Positions 10,590 through 19,148 of a stretch of DNA of 64,000 bases are shown here, in pieces. Position numbers and translations under genes: made by a program. This DNA comes from Thermococcus sp. P6 (GTDB taxonomy: Archaea; Methanobacteriota_B; Thermococci; Thermococcales; Thermococcaceae). The notes beneath the pieces are model-generated. The model had not been told where the DNA came from. It saw only the letters and a list, made by a program, of their open reading frames with translations, and did not search any database. The stretch is taken from contig NZ_CP015104.1 of the NCBI RefSeq assembly GCF_002214525.1, positions 868,001-932,000 on the forward strand, given 5' to 3'. Position 1 is the stretch's first letter. Each line of letters begins with the position of its first letter.

Positions 10590-10905
10590 CGGTTCATTGA
10601 AGCACTTTAGTGATCATTTTGGGAAAACATTAATGTTAACAATTTAATAACAGGTAAACAAAAGGTATCCCCCAGAGAGTTGTATTTCCAGTGGAACTCG
10701 TGGAAAGCTACTCCCACTTTTTTCCGTTTGTTTTGGTGCAAACTCTCCCGTTTTCTATTCAACTTCTCCTATTTATAGTTTTCTATGAACAATGTTCACT
10801 AAAAACGATCTTAATAAAGCCAACAATAAAAATTTATTCAATTTTGTAGGTTAACACTTTAAAAGCCGTTAATTTGACATTTGTAATACCCATTTATAAA
10901 CCCTG
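10590..10905. other. AT-rich candidate duplex-unwinding region
   Basis: This stretch is mostly A and T, unlike the GC-rich surroundings, and includes ATTAATGTTAACAATTTAAT near 10628-10647 and long A/T runs at 10800-10880. It is bracketed by origin boxes and holds no open frame of note. It is also likely to include the upstream part of the radA control region. Confidence 0.55.
10686..10697 (+). repeat. Origin recognition box 2
   Basis: TTCCAGTGGAAC core next to the AT-rich stretch, followed by TCGTGGAAAGC; no G-run follows, so it is a short-form box. Confidence 0.65.
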
Positions 10906-10948
10906 GTTTCTATGGATTCCCTTTTAGACCCGTCCGTTTCGAAAATGA

Positions 10949-10977
10949 GTTCCAGTGGAAATGAAACTCTGGGGGGT
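10949..10977 (+). repeat. Origin recognition box 3 (long form with G-run)
   Basis: GTTCCAGTGGAAATGAAACT followed by CT and six G and a T: the full archaeal ORB layout of dyad, spacer and G-string. It is the best match in the window. Confidence 0.85.
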
Positions 10978-11007
10978 CCTTAAGATGAGCATCGAAAAAG
11001 ACCTTTC

Positions 11008-11021
11008 TTTCCACTGGAAAT
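11008..11021 (-). repeat. Origin recognition box 4, inverted
   Basis: TTTCCACTGGAAAT. On the minus strand it reads ATTTCCAGTGGAAAGAAAGG, so it faces box 3 (10949-10977) across about 30 bases. Confidence 0.75.
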
Positions 11022-11246
11022 AACGACGCTACGAAACCATGCACCGAAAACGGTTGACGGAGCCAGAAAACTCTCCAGCTCAGGTCCCCTTTCCGGTGAA
11101 GTCGTGCTCCTTTTTCCATAAAACCGATCTTTTGGTTGCTAATCGGGGTTTTTATCGTGCCATCTGTTCCACGTCCACTGGAGAAGAAAAGTATATAACC
11201 CTCCGGCCCTTCAGTCATGTGGAAATCATCGGGAAAGGTGGAGGAG

Positions 11247-12320
11247 ATGGCGAGAAAGAAAACTGCTGACGATGAAATAAAAGAGCTCGAGGAGTTTGAA
11301 GAGCTCGAAGTTACCGATGAAGGGTCATTGGACTCCTCCGGAAAGAAGGTGGAAAGCCAGAAGAAGGAGATCAAGACCATCGAGGACCTCCCGGGCGTGG
11401 GGCCGGCTACGGCCGAAAAGCTTCGTGAGGCGGGTTACGATAGCATCGAGGCCATAGCGGTGGCCTCTCCACTGGAACTCAAGGAGATCTCGGGCATAAG
11501 TGAGGGTGCCGCCCTCAAGATAATTCAGGCTGCCCGGGAGGCGGCCGATATCGGTACCTTCATACGGGCCGACGAGTACATGAAGAGGAGGGAGACCATA
11601 GGGAGGATTTCCACTGGAAGCAAAAGCCTTAACAAGCTCGTGGGCGGGGGGGTTGAAACCCAGTCCATAACCGAGGTCTTCGGTGAGTTTGGTAGCGGTA
11701 AGACCCAGCTCGCCCACACGCTGGCCGTCATGGTTCAGCTTCCTCCGGAGGAGGGCGGTCTCCGGGGTTCCGTGATCTGGATAGATACGGAGAACACCTT
11801 CAGACCCGAGAGGATAAAGCAGATCGCCGAGAACCGCGGGCTCGACCCCGAAGAGACCCTTAAGAATATCTACGTTGCCCGCGCCTTCAACAGCAACCAC
11901 CAGATGCTCCTAATCGAGAAGGCTGAGGAGATCATCAAGGAAAAGGCCGATACCGAAAGGCCGGTTAAGCTGCTCATCATTGATTCGCTCATGGCCCACT
12001 TCAGGAGCGAGTACGTCGGCAGGGGAACCCTCGCAGAGAGGCAGCAGAAACTGGCCAAACACCTCTCGGATCTCCACCGCATAGCGGATCTCTACGACGT
12101 GGCCGTCTTTGTAACGAATCAGGTTCAGGCAAAGCCCGACGCCTTCTTCGGCGACCCGACGAGGCCCGTTGGTGGCCACATTCTGGCCCATTCCGCCACG
12201 CTGAGGATCTACCTGCGGAAGGGTAAGGCCGGCAAGAGGGTTGCGAGGCTGATAGACAGTCCCCACCTGCCCGAGGGCGAGGCGATATTCAGGATCACCG
12301 ACAAAGGGGTTGAGGATTGA
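11247..12320 (+). CDS. radA: DNA repair and recombination protein RadA
   Basis: Archaeal RecA/Rad51 recombinase that forms filaments on single-stranded DNA and drives strand exchange. The 357 residues comprise an acidic N-terminus, a helix-hairpin-helix domain ([15 protein letters not shown], about 45-60), the linker-docking region, Walker A GEFGSGKT (146-153), Walker B (LLIIDSL) and the loop [19 protein letters not shown]. No intein is present. ATG 11247 directly follows GGTGGAGGAG and matches family starts; ten in-frame codons upstream are not needed. A TATA box (GTATATAA) lies near 11190, giving a short leader. It faces away from the origin. Confidence 0.97.
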   Translation: MARKKTADDEIKELEEFEELEVTDEGSLDSSGKKVESQKKEIKTIEDLPGVGPATAEKLREAGYDSIEAIAVASPLELKEISGISEGAALKIIQAAREAADIGTFIRADEYMKRRETIGRISTGSKSLNKLVGGGVETQSITEVFGEFGSGKTQLAHTLAVMVQLPPEEGGLRGSVIWIDTENTFRPERIKQIAENRGLDPEETLKNIYVARAFNSNHQMLLIEKAEEIIKEKADTERPVKLLIIDSLMAHFRSEYVGRGTLAERQQKLAKHLSDLHRIADLYDVAVFVTNQVQAKPDAFFGDPTRPVGGHILAHSATLRIYLRKGKAGKRVARLIDSPHLPEGEAIFRITDKGVED

Positions 12321-12355
12321 GTTATCTTTTTAACTACCCTTTTCTATCCCCCTTC

Positions 12356-13108
12356 ATGTCAAAAGTCGAGGCCCTGACGGATCCCTCAAAGGAGGAGCTT
12401 TTACGGGTTGTGGACTCGGCCCTCTCCTCCGAGGCCCTTCTGACGGTCTTTGCCCGCTGCAGGGTTTACTACGACGGCCGGGCGAAGAGTGAGCTTGGGT
12501 CTGGTGACAGGATCATACTGGTCAAGCCCGACGGTTCCTTTCTCGTCCACCAGAACAGGAAGCGTGAACCCGTCAACTGGCAGCCCCCGGGAAGTGTTGT
12601 GACCGTTCTGGAGCGGGATGGGAGGGTAATCCTCCGTTCCGTTAGGCGGAAGCCGAGGGAAACGCTCGACGTTGAGCTCGAGAGGGTTTACCTGGTGGCC
12701 CTGTTCCGGGCTGAGGATTACGAGGAGTTGAACCTGACGGGGAGTGAGGCCGAGATGGCCGGGATGATCTTCGAAAACCCCGGGGTCATAGAACCGGGCT
12801 TCAAGCCTCTCTTTCGTGAGAAGCCGGTTGGCCATGGTATCGTTGATATCCTCGGAAAGGACAGGCATGGCAACCTCGTCGTTCTCGAGTTAAAGCGCAG
12901 GAAGGCCGACCTCCACGCCGTTAGCCAGCTGAAGAGGTATGTCGAGGCCCTTAAAAAAGAGGACGAAAACGTTCGAGGGATCCTAGTGGCCCCCTCCCTG
13001 ACCTCCGGAGCGAGGAGGCTTCTCGAAAAGGAGGGCCTCGAGTTCAGGAAGGTTCTGCCCCCAAAGAGGGGGGGCTCCTTAAAAGGAAGACAGAGGACCC
13101 TGTTCTAA
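12356..13108 (+). CDS. nucS: Endonuclease NucS (mismatch-specific EndoMS)
   Basis: Cleaves both strands at mismatches (the EndoMS activity) and acts on branched DNA; known from Thermococcus and Pyrococcus. The 250 residues have an N-terminal beta domain (VFARCRVYYDGRAKSEL) and a C-terminal nuclease core with the metal-binding series GIVDILG and VVLELKRRKAD, plus QLKRYVEAL. The last residues, GRQRTLF, form a terminal PCNA-interacting peptide. ATG 12356 matches the family start MSKVEAL; the upstream open codons overlap the radA stop. It is 35 bases downstream of radA and converges with the next gene, overlapping its end by four bases. Confidence 0.95.
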   Translation: MSKVEALTDPSKEELLRVVDSALSSEALLTVFARCRVYYDGRAKSELGSGDRIILVKPDGSFLVHQNRKREPVNWQPPGSVVTVLERDGRVILRSVRRKPRETLDVELERVYLVALFRAEDYEELNLTGSEAEMAGMIFENPGVIEPGFKPLFREKPVGHGIVDILGKDRHGNLVVLELKRRKADLHAVSQLKRYVEALKKEDENVRGILVAPSLTSGARRLLEKEGLEFRKVLPPKRGGSLKGRQRTLF

Positions 13109-13485
13109 CCCATGTCCATCTCGTGGGGTAGCATCTCCCGGACGCTTGCCAGTATCACGGCGTTCTTCTTTCTAACTTCGACCACCCTACCGAGGCCGAG
13201 GAGCCTCACCTGTACCCTGTAAATCGTTACCTCCCTCTCGTCGCTCTCCTCCCACGGAATCCTCTGCTCCATGCCCTCCACCTGGAGTACCTCGGCGATT
13301 AGCCCCTCTGTTCCGGCCCTGACGTCCTGAAGCGTCTCGTAGGTGAGGAAAACCCTCCCCTTTCCCTTTGCCGTCTCCAGTGCGATGACGTTTCTGGCGC
13401 TCCTTATCTCGAGGGTCCTGTAGGGGTTCCTGAGGAGCCCGTCGAGGGCTTTTCTTGAGATCCCGGCCAGAATTACCGCCTCCAT
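13105..13485 (-). CDS. Uncharacterised archaeal protein, DUF473-like
   Basis: A 126-residue protein starting MEAVILAGISRKALDGLLRN and containing a segment IRSARNVIAL. I associate these features with the archaeal DUF473 family, whose function is unknown; this is memory-based. It has no membrane segment or cysteine pair. It lies 9 bases downstream of the PAC2 gene on the minus strand, so the two probably form an operon, and converges on nucS. A beta-rich RNA- or nucleotide-binding fold would be conceivable, but nothing in the sequence proves it. Confidence 0.8.
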   Translation of the reverse strand: MEAVILAGISRKALDGLLRNPYRTLEIRSARNVIALETAKGKGRVFLTYETLQDVRAGTEGLIAEVLQVEGMEQRIPWEESDEREVTIYRVQVRLLGLGRVVEVRKKNAVILASVREMLPHEMDMG

Positions 13486-13494
13486 GCTCTCACC

Positions 13495-14217
13495 TCACAG
13501 GTAGATGTTTTCGTACTGCTTTCCGGCCTTTTTCCGTGCCTGTTCCACCTGTTCGTGCATCTTTCTGAGCTGGGCCTCTATCGCCTCCGCCTCCCTGATG
13601 AGGGGTTCGGTCGAAACTTCTACTAGAGCTAGTTTCTTGAGAACCTCGATAACGTTGGCCGCCGCCCTCGGATCCGGCTTGTCGCCGAAGGTCTCTCCGA
13701 GCAGGACGTAGGCATCGAGGCCTTCCTTTCCCGCCTCCCAGAGGAGCTTCCCGCTCATCCCCATTATGGAGCCGTACTGGAGGATCTTCACTCCGGCCTC
13801 CTCGAGCTTCCTGTTGAGTTCTTCTCCCGTGGCAACGCCCCATACCTCCAGCTGGTCCTTGAAGAATCCTATTCCGATGCCCCCCATCGATATTACGCTC
13901 TTTCCTTTCATCTCCTTGAGGTAGCCCACGAGTTCCCTTGCGATCTCGCTCACGAGGGTCGGGGGAACGTAGATGTCGGCCATGGCGAGTATCATGTTGT
14001 CCTTACCGTAGAACCTTACCGGGGGGTTGGGTTTTCCCTCAAGGATCAGGGCCACGGGCGGTATGAAGGGGCTCTCCACGTAGCCGATGAGTTCCATTCC
14101 AAGTTCTCTGGCTAAAAAGTTGGCCGCTATGTGCCCCACGAGGCCTATCCCGGGGTAGCCCTCTATGAGGGTGGGCTCCTCGATCTCGGGGAGAACCAGC
14201 TTAACGGGCTTCTCCAT
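13495..14217 (-). CDS. PAC2-family proteasome assembly chaperone
   Basis: The 240-residue protein has the PAC2 family pattern LIEGYPGIGLVGHIAANFL near the N-terminus, then MADIYVPP, GGIGIGFF and ALLGETFGDKPD-like segments, and a C-terminal coiled coil. Such archaeal proteins (PbaA/PbaB) assist assembly of the 20S proteasome alpha ring. The very C-terminus is ENIYL, so the last three residues, I-Y-L, fit the hydrophobic-Tyr-X (HbYX) motif that docks into the proteasome alpha ring. Which Pba subunit it is I cannot say. It is the first gene of a pair with the DUF473-like gene. Confidence 0.9.
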   Translation of the reverse strand: MEKPVKLVLPEIEEPTLIEGYPGIGLVGHIAANFLARELGMELIGYVESPFIPPVALILEGKPNPPVRFYGKDNMILAMADIYVPPTLVSEIARELVGYLKEMKGKSVISMGGIGIGFFKDQLEVWGVATGEELNRKLEEAGVKILQYGSIMGMSGKLLWEAGKEGLDAYVLLGETFGDKPDPRAAANVIEVLKKLALVEVSTEPLIREAEAIEAQLRKMHEQVEQARKKAGKQYENIYL

Positions 14218-14344
14218 GCTATCACCATGCGTATGTTTGACCTTATGGTTTAAGGGGTTTTTGAATCTTCACGAGAAGGGGGTCACCCACACCAGTGATT
14301 GACAGAAAGCCGGAATTGATTTTAACTCCCTCCGAGTATATAGT

Positions 14345-16231
14345 TTATAACAAAACACTAGGATCGTTCGAAGGTTTGCCCTTTACATCTCCTTTCTTAA
14401 CAGTTTGAATTTCATATATCTTTCGTTTTATGAAGGGAATCTTGAAAGATGAAACAGAGAATTTCGTGATACCAGATTCCAGTAATTTCGCTATAGCATC
14501 TTCTCTCCCTGCCAGTTCTCCACAGACGCTAACTGGCAGATTGAAGTTTTTAGCTTTTTCGGCTATAGTAGTAATAATCTCAAATATTATCTCATGCTCG
14601 TCTTGGTAATATCTGGATACTAAAGGATTGTTCCTATCTGCTGCAAAGATATATTGCGTTAGATCATTTGTGCCTATACTCACGAAGTCGATATATGGGG
14701 CAATCTTATCAATGAGCCACATTATTGAAGGCACCTCTATCATAATGCCCAGTTTGAAGGATCCTATTTTTTCTCCTTCAGTCAAAAGTTCTTCTTTTAT
14801 CTCTTGGATAATCCCGAGCAGTTCTTTGATGTCTTCAGGCAGAGTTACCATAGGAATTAAAACTGAGAGATTACCATAGGTCGATGCTCTGAAGAATGCT
14901 CTCAACTGGGTTTTTAAAATCTCTTTGTGCCTTAGGAGTAAACGGATCCCCCTTAATCCTAAAAATGGGTTTTCTTCATCATCTCCCGACAGGTATTCAA
15001 GTTTCTTGTCCCCTCCAATATCCAATAATCTAATGACAACTTCTTCAGGGTAAAATGTTTCTAAAGCTTTCTTATAAACTAAATATTGCTCCTCTTCAGA
15101 GGGAGGATTGTCTCGCCCAACGAATAGGAATTCTGTCCTAAAGAGGCCAATTCCGTCTGCTCCTTTCCTTTTGGCAATCTCTATTTCTTGGGGCACACCA
15201 ATATTTGCCATCACTTTTATGCCGTTAAACTTGAGCCTGCCATATTTTTCTATTTCCTCTTTTTCTTTTGTGTATCTTCTTATTACCTTTTCAAATTCTC
15301 TAACATTCGCGTTATCGGGATCTATAACGATCTTACCGAGTACCGCATCAACAAAAACCGTTTTTCCTTCATACTTCGAGAGATCAGGAAGCTGAATTAT
15401 GTACGGGATTTCAAAGGCGCGAGCTAGAATAGCGGCGTGAGTGGTATGGGAGCCGGAGGTAGAAAGGAAAGCTTTGACGCCAAAAATGCTCAACTTTATG
15501 ATATCTGAGGGAAAGAACTCTTCACTATACACCACACTATTGTTTAGATCATCAAGTCTCTCAGCAGACTCAAGAAGAAGATTTCTAAATAGGTCTTTAA
15601 TATCGTCAACTCTCTGTTGTATAAGAGGATTATTGGTATTCAACAATAAGGAGATTATTTCATCGCGGATATGTTCGTAGTCTCCAATCTTTATTCTCCC
15701 ATCCACGCTTGCATCTTTCAGTTTTTTCCAGAGAAACGGATCCTCAAGAAGGAGCTGATGAACCTGTGAAATTTCCCGCACTTCTCTTGGCAATGAGGGA
15801 TCACTTATAATTTTGTTCAACTCGGAAGAGAGAGTTTTTGCGGCAAGTTTGATATCTTTAAGGTTGATAAACTGTCTTTCTGTTGTTTTTTTTCTGTTTA
15901 GTACTCTAAGAGTCCCCAGCCCGTAGCCTTCAGATACTATATTGCTCCTTGGGATTTGGATTACTTTATTTTTTGTCTTTCCATTTAGGATTCCCTCCAC
16001 AATCTCGATAACTTTTTCAGCGTCTTCTCCGCTTACGATAACCTCAACTTCAGCGCCGGGGTTGACACCTAAGCTCAAGATGTTTAAGATGCTCTTTGCA
16101 TTCACCTTCATGCCGTTATATATAATATAAACCTCACTGGAAACTCCCAAAAGAGCTTTAACTAGCTCAGACGCTGGACGGGCGTGAAGTCCTTCGGGGT
16201 TTTTGACAACGACTTTTCTTTTAATCTCCAT
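14345..16231 (-). CDS. Fused HPr-Enzyme I phosphotransferase protein of the PTS
   Basis: Carries phosphate from phosphoenolpyruvate to the sugar-specific EII proteins. Residues 1-88 are an HPr domain with the phospho-acceptor in EGLHARPA (His16); residues ~95-610 are Enzyme I. The latter has the phosphohistidine segment GSHTTHAAILARAF (His265), the PEP-barrel motifs GADGIGLFRTEFLF, IRLLDIGGDKK, FLGLRGIRLLL and IGTNDLTQYIFAADR, and the catalytic-Cys region VSVCGELAGRE. Bacteria usually encode HPr and EI separately, so the fusion is unusual. An AGGAGGGG ribosome site precedes the ATG. It is the last gene of the fructose operon; base composition is clearly more AT-rich than the flanking core genes. 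Confidence 0.95.
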   Translation of the reverse strand: MEIKRKVVVKNPEGLHARPASELVKALLGVSSEVYIIYNGMKVNAKSILNILSLGVNPGAEVEVIVSGEDAEKVIEIVEGILNGKTKNKVIQIPRSNIVSEGYGLGTLRVLNRKKTTERQFINLKDIKLAAKTLSSELNKIISDPSLPREVREISQVHQLLLEDPFLWKKLKDASVDGRIKIGDYEHIRDEIISLLLNTNNPLIQQRVDDIKDLFRNLLLESAERLDDLNNSVVYSEEFFPSDIIKLSIFGVKAFLSTSGSHTTHAAILARAFEIPYIIQLPDLSKYEGKTVFVDAVLGKIVIDPDNANVREFEKVIRRYTKEKEEIEKYGRLKFNGIKVMANIGVPQEIEIAKRKGADGIGLFRTEFLFVGRDNPPSEEEQYLVYKKALETFYPEEVVIRLLDIGGDKKLEYLSGDDEENPFLGLRGIRLLLRHKEILKTQLRAFFRASTYGNLSVLIPMVTLPEDIKELLGIIQEIKEELLTEGEKIGSFKLGIMIEVPSIMWLIDKIAPYIDFVSIGTNDLTQYIFAADRNNPLVSRYYQDEHEIIFEIITTIAEKAKNFNLPVSVCGELAGREDAIAKLLESGITKFSVSSFKIPFIKRKIYEIQTVKKGDVKGKPSNDPSVLL

Positions 16232-16276
16232 TTTATCCCCTCCTGCGACACAGAAAAGAAAAAAATTAAAAAATTA
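16232..16276 (-). terminator. Oligo-T stretch between the EIIBC and HPr-EI genes
   Basis: Downstream of the EIIBC stop, the coding strand has several runs of T (16253-16276 on the map is A-rich) before the AGGAGGGG ribosome site. Archaeal termination is often at oligo-T, so it may lower HPr-EI expression. This is inference. Confidence 0.35.
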
Positions 16277-17707
16277 TCAAGCGACCGTTTCCCATTTACG
16301 TGTGTACCTTTTCACGGCGATAACCACCAGTGCTGTGATTATTGTTCCAATTGTTATCACACCTAAGTAAGTAAGTGGATGATTGACGACGTTTGGTAGA
16401 ATTATTGCAAATATCCCCCCATGAGGCGCCCTCAGTTCGAGATTTAGTGCCATGGAGAGTGCCCCAGTAATTGCCGATCCTACCATTATCGATGGAATTA
16501 TTCTGAACGGGTCTGCTGCGGCGAATGGAATCGCACCTTCTGTAATGAAAGATATTCCCAAAATCCATGCGGCCCTTCCTGCCTCAATTTCCTCTTCTGT
16601 AAACAGGTGTTTCTTCAGGGTTGTAGCGAGTGCAAGACCGAGAGGAGGTGTCATACCCGCCGCCATAACTGCTGCCATTGGTGTGTAGATTCCTTCCCCA
16701 AGAAGACCAACCGCAAATGTGTAGGCTGCTTTGTTAACGGGACCGCCCATATCAAAAGCCATCATGGCTCCAAGTATCAATCCAAAGGTTATGGCGCCCG
16801 CAGTACTTACAGTGGAGAGCCAGTTTCTTAGGCCCTCTTCAATACCTGCTATTGGGTTGCCTATTATGTATATCATTAAACTCCCCACGACAAATACTGA
16901 TGTTAGTGGAATTACGAAGATTGTGTAAATTCCACTTAAAAGCTCAGGAACTTTTACTTTTTTCAGGTATTCTACAAAATATCCCGCTATATACCCCGCC
17001 ACGATACCTCCAAGAAATCCTGCACCCATGTCTACTGCTAAAAAGCCACCAACCATACCTGGGGCAAGGCCTGGCTTATCTGCAATAGAGTACGCTATGT
17101 ATCCTGCGAGCACTGGAACAAACAATTTAAATGCTGCTCCTCCACCCATTTTCATGAGCGCCCAAGCTAGTGTTCCTTCCTGCTCAAATGCGTGGATACC
17201 AAAAGCGAACGAGAGTGCTATCAACACGCCCCCCGCGACGACGAAGGGTATCATAAAGGAAACTCCTGTTAGTAAATGTTTGTATGCACCACTTACCGCG
17301 TTTACTGGGATTATGTCACTACTCTTTCCGCTCTTTTCAGGTTTTTTTGTGGGTTGCTCTTTTCTGCGGGCGGACTCTTTCTTTGCAAGCTCACTAGCCC
17401 TCAGCAGGACTTCTTTTGCGTTCTTTATAGCTTCTTGGAGGGGAACTTCCACTATTGGCTTACCTCTAAACCTAGAGAGATCTACCTTCGTTGCGGCAGC
17501 TACTACCACAGCATCTGCCTCTTCAATGTCCTTCTCTGAAAGTTGATTTTCGGCCCCTTTTGCTCCTTGGGTCTCAACTTTTATTTCAAGACCCAATTCC
17601 CTAGCGGCTTTCTCTAAAGCCTCTGCTGCCATATATGTGTGGGCTATTCCAGTTGGGCACGCCGTAGTGGCCACAATTTTTATTTTTCGATTTTCTTCGT
17701 CCGGCAT
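16277..17707 (-). CDS. PTS fructose-specific EIIBC component
   Basis: Membrane permease that imports fructose and phosphorylates it at C1. Residues 1-105 are an EIIB domain with the phosphocysteine in TACPTGIAHTYMAAE (Cys17). A charged linker (about 106-135, rich in Lys/Glu/Pro) leads to an EIIC domain with about nine hydrophobic helices, including the conserved GGPVNKAAYTF and ITEGAIPFAAADPFRI. It sits between EIIA and HPr-EI in the operon; the intergenic gap to EIIA is 41 bases and contains a small inverted repeat (GGAT...ATCC, 17732-17745). AT-rich composition and bacterial-like sequence indicate transfer from Bacteria. Confidence 0.95.
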   Translation of the reverse strand: MPDEENRKIKIVATTACPTGIAHTYMAAEALEKAARELGLEIKVETQGAKGAENQLSEKDIEEADAVVVAAATKVDLSRFRGKPIVEVPLQEAIKNAKEVLLRASELAKKESARRKEQPTKKPEKSGKSSDIIPVNAVSGAYKHLLTGVSFMIPFVVAGGVLIALSFAFGIHAFEQEGTLAWALMKMGGGAAFKLFVPVLAGYIAYSIADKPGLAPGMVGGFLAVDMGAGFLGGIVAGYIAGYFVEYLKKVKVPELLSGIYTIFVIPLTSVFVVGSLMIYIIGNPIAGIEEGLRNWLSTVSTAGAITFGLILGAMMAFDMGGPVNKAAYTFAVGLLGEGIYTPMAAVMAAGMTPPLGLALATTLKKHLFTEEEIEAGRAAWILGISFITEGAIPFAAADPFRIIPSIMVGSAITGALSMALNLELRAPHGGIFAIILPNVVNHPLTYLGVITIGTIITALVVIAVKRYTRKWETVA

Positions 17708-17748
17708 CTTTTAACACCTCCCTAACATTTTTGGATAAATAAATCCGC

Positions 17749-18210
17749 TTATCTTTCAATATTCTTGCTCAAAGTCTCCACAATCTCGTGTGGTGTTTTT
17801 GCCCGCATCAGAGCTTCTCTAAACTCTTCATGAACAAGACTCCTAGAGAGAGAACTCAACATTTTTAGGTGAAGATCTTGAGCATTCTCAGGAACCGCTA
17901 TCAAGAACACCAAGTGCACAGGCTTACCGTCTATGGCCTCAAAATCAACACCTCTACTTGATTTTCCAATGGCCACTGCAGGTGATACCACAGCAGAGCT
18001 TTTAGCGTGAGGTATTGCAATACCAAATCCGACTCCTGTTGACGTTATCTGTTCCCTTGCCCATACATCCTCAAAGAACCGCTCCTTGTCCTTGACGACT
18101 TTATGTTTGTAAAGTATATCAACGAGCTCCAGTATAACTTCACTCTTATTTCTTCCCTTTAGGTCCATTTTGATTAGCTCTTCCCGGACTAGCCCTTTAA
18201 CCTCACTCAT
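17749..18210 (-). CDS. PTS fructose-specific EIIA component
   Basis: Accepts phosphate from HPr and hands it to EIIB. The 153-residue single-domain protein shows the EIIA-fructose/mannitol active site GFGIAIPHAKS (His68), preceded by REQITSTG and followed by VHLVFLIAVPENAQDLHLKML. ATG 18210 overlaps the fruK stop as ATGA and is preceded by GAGGTGG within the fruK end, so translation is coupled. A GTG three codons further upstream is less likely. Same operon as fruK and EIIBC. Confidence 0.95.
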   Translation of the reverse strand: MSEVKGLVREELIKMDLKGRNKSEVILELVDILYKHKVVKDKERFFEDVWAREQITSTGVGFGIAIPHAKSSAVVSPAVAIGKSSRGVDFEAIDGKPVHLVFLIAVPENAQDLHLKMLSSLSRSLVHEEFREALMRAKTPHEIVETLSKNIER

Positions 18211-19148
18211 ACCGGCCACCTCTGTAACTTGACCCTTGGAAGTAATTCCTTAAAAACTCTCAAATCAATTGGACCCGTATCCTCCGATTTTAATGAGGCA
18301 GAAGCAGTGGCTGTTGCAATTTTAATAGCATCATCAATATCAAGACTTTTTTCTAACGCATAAGCAAAACCCGCTACCAATGCATCCCCCGCACCTACGG
18401 AGGTTTTTACATCTTCACTATGAAGTGGCTCAGCGTAATATGCTCCGTCCGAAGTTAGAGTAATGCTTCCTCGCGCTCCCATGGAAACACATATGATGTT
18501 TATCCTATATTCATTCATCAACTCTTTAGCCGCGGCTACTATTTCATCGAGTTCTTCAAAATTTCTTCCAAGTAACTGTGAAAATTCCTGGAGATTAGGT
18601 TTTATCATAAACGGGGAAGCTTTGATTCCATGTTTTAACGCATCTCCACTCGCATCAAGGATGACTTTTGTATTCTCTCGAATCTCCGCGATAATCTCCT
18701 TGTAAGCAGAAACTGGCAATCCCTGAGGGAGAGAACCAGATAATACTGTGACATCTGCTCGTTTAGAATATCGAGAAATCTTTTGTTTCACGACTTCGAA
18801 GAGCTGTTTGCTAACTTCAGGCCCCCATTCATTAATCTCAGTAAGCATTCCAGTATTAGTTTCTATCAATTTTATGTTCTCCCTAACGTCCACTTGGGGA
18901 ATAACTACAAAATCATGTTTTATTTTCAAAGATGAAAGATAGTCTTCAAACACAAACCTGCGTTTCTCTCCAATAAACCCCACAACTGTAACTTCTGCTC
19001 CAAGTGCTCGAGCATTTTTGGCTACATTAATGCCTTTCCCTCCAATGCTCATGGCGACATTCACGGCTCTATTAGTTGCTCCAAGTTTTAGTTCCTCAAC
19101 AAAAAATGTCTTGTCAATAGCAGGATTCATTGCAACAGAAAGTATCAT
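18207..19148 (-). CDS. fruK: 1-phosphofructokinase
   Basis: Phosphorylates fructose 1-phosphate, the product of the PTS, to fructose 1,6-bisphosphate, which enters glycolysis. The 313-residue PfkB-family protein begins MILSVAMNPAIDKTFFVEEL and shows SIGGKGINVAKNARALG near residue 40, LSGSLPQGLP, and the C-terminal signature TSVGAGDALVAGF with its catalytic Asp. ATG 19148 overlaps the deoR stop as ATGA with GGAGGTG upstream; 20 further in-frame codons are not family sequence. Archaea of this order normally use ADP-dependent sugar kinases, so a bacterial-type ATP enzyme fits acquisition with the PTS. Confidence 0.94.
   Translation of the reverse strand: MILSVAMNPAIDKTFFVEELKLGATNRAVNVAMSIGGKGINVAKNARALGAEVTVVGFIGEKRRFVFEDYLSSLKIKHDFVVIPQVDVRENIKLIETNTGMLTEINEWGPEVSKQLFEVVKQKISRYSKRADVTVLSGSLPQGLPVSAYKEIIAEIRENTKVILDASGDALKHGIKASPFMIKPNLQEFSQLLGRNFEELDEIVAAAKELMNEYRINIICVSMGARGSITLTSDGAYYAEPLHSEDVKTSVGAGDALVAGFAYALEKSLDIDDAIKIATATASASLKSEDTGPIDLRVFKELLPRVKLQRWPV

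Larger units (their letters stand above)
9962..11246. other. Putative chromosomal replication origin (oriC)
   Basis: A stretch of about 1.28 kb between orc1 and radA without a convincing gene. It carries origin-box cores TTCC(A/C)...GGAA at 9974-9986, 10686-10697, 10949-10977 and 11008-11021, and a partial one (TCCACTGGAGAAG) near 11174. The part at about 10590-10905 is strongly AT-rich, with the palindromic TTAATGTTAAC near 10630, and is a good candidate unwinding element. In Pyrococcus the mapped origin also lies beside cdc6, the PolD genes and radA. Box pattern and location are seen; origin activity is inferred. Confidence 0.85.

Noticed and set aside
11467-11620. TCCACTGGAA cores at 11469 and 11610 within radA, similar to origin boxes
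   Set aside because: They encode residues of RadA (SPLEL and the conserved ISTGS) that are fixed by protein function, and they lack the G-run flank.
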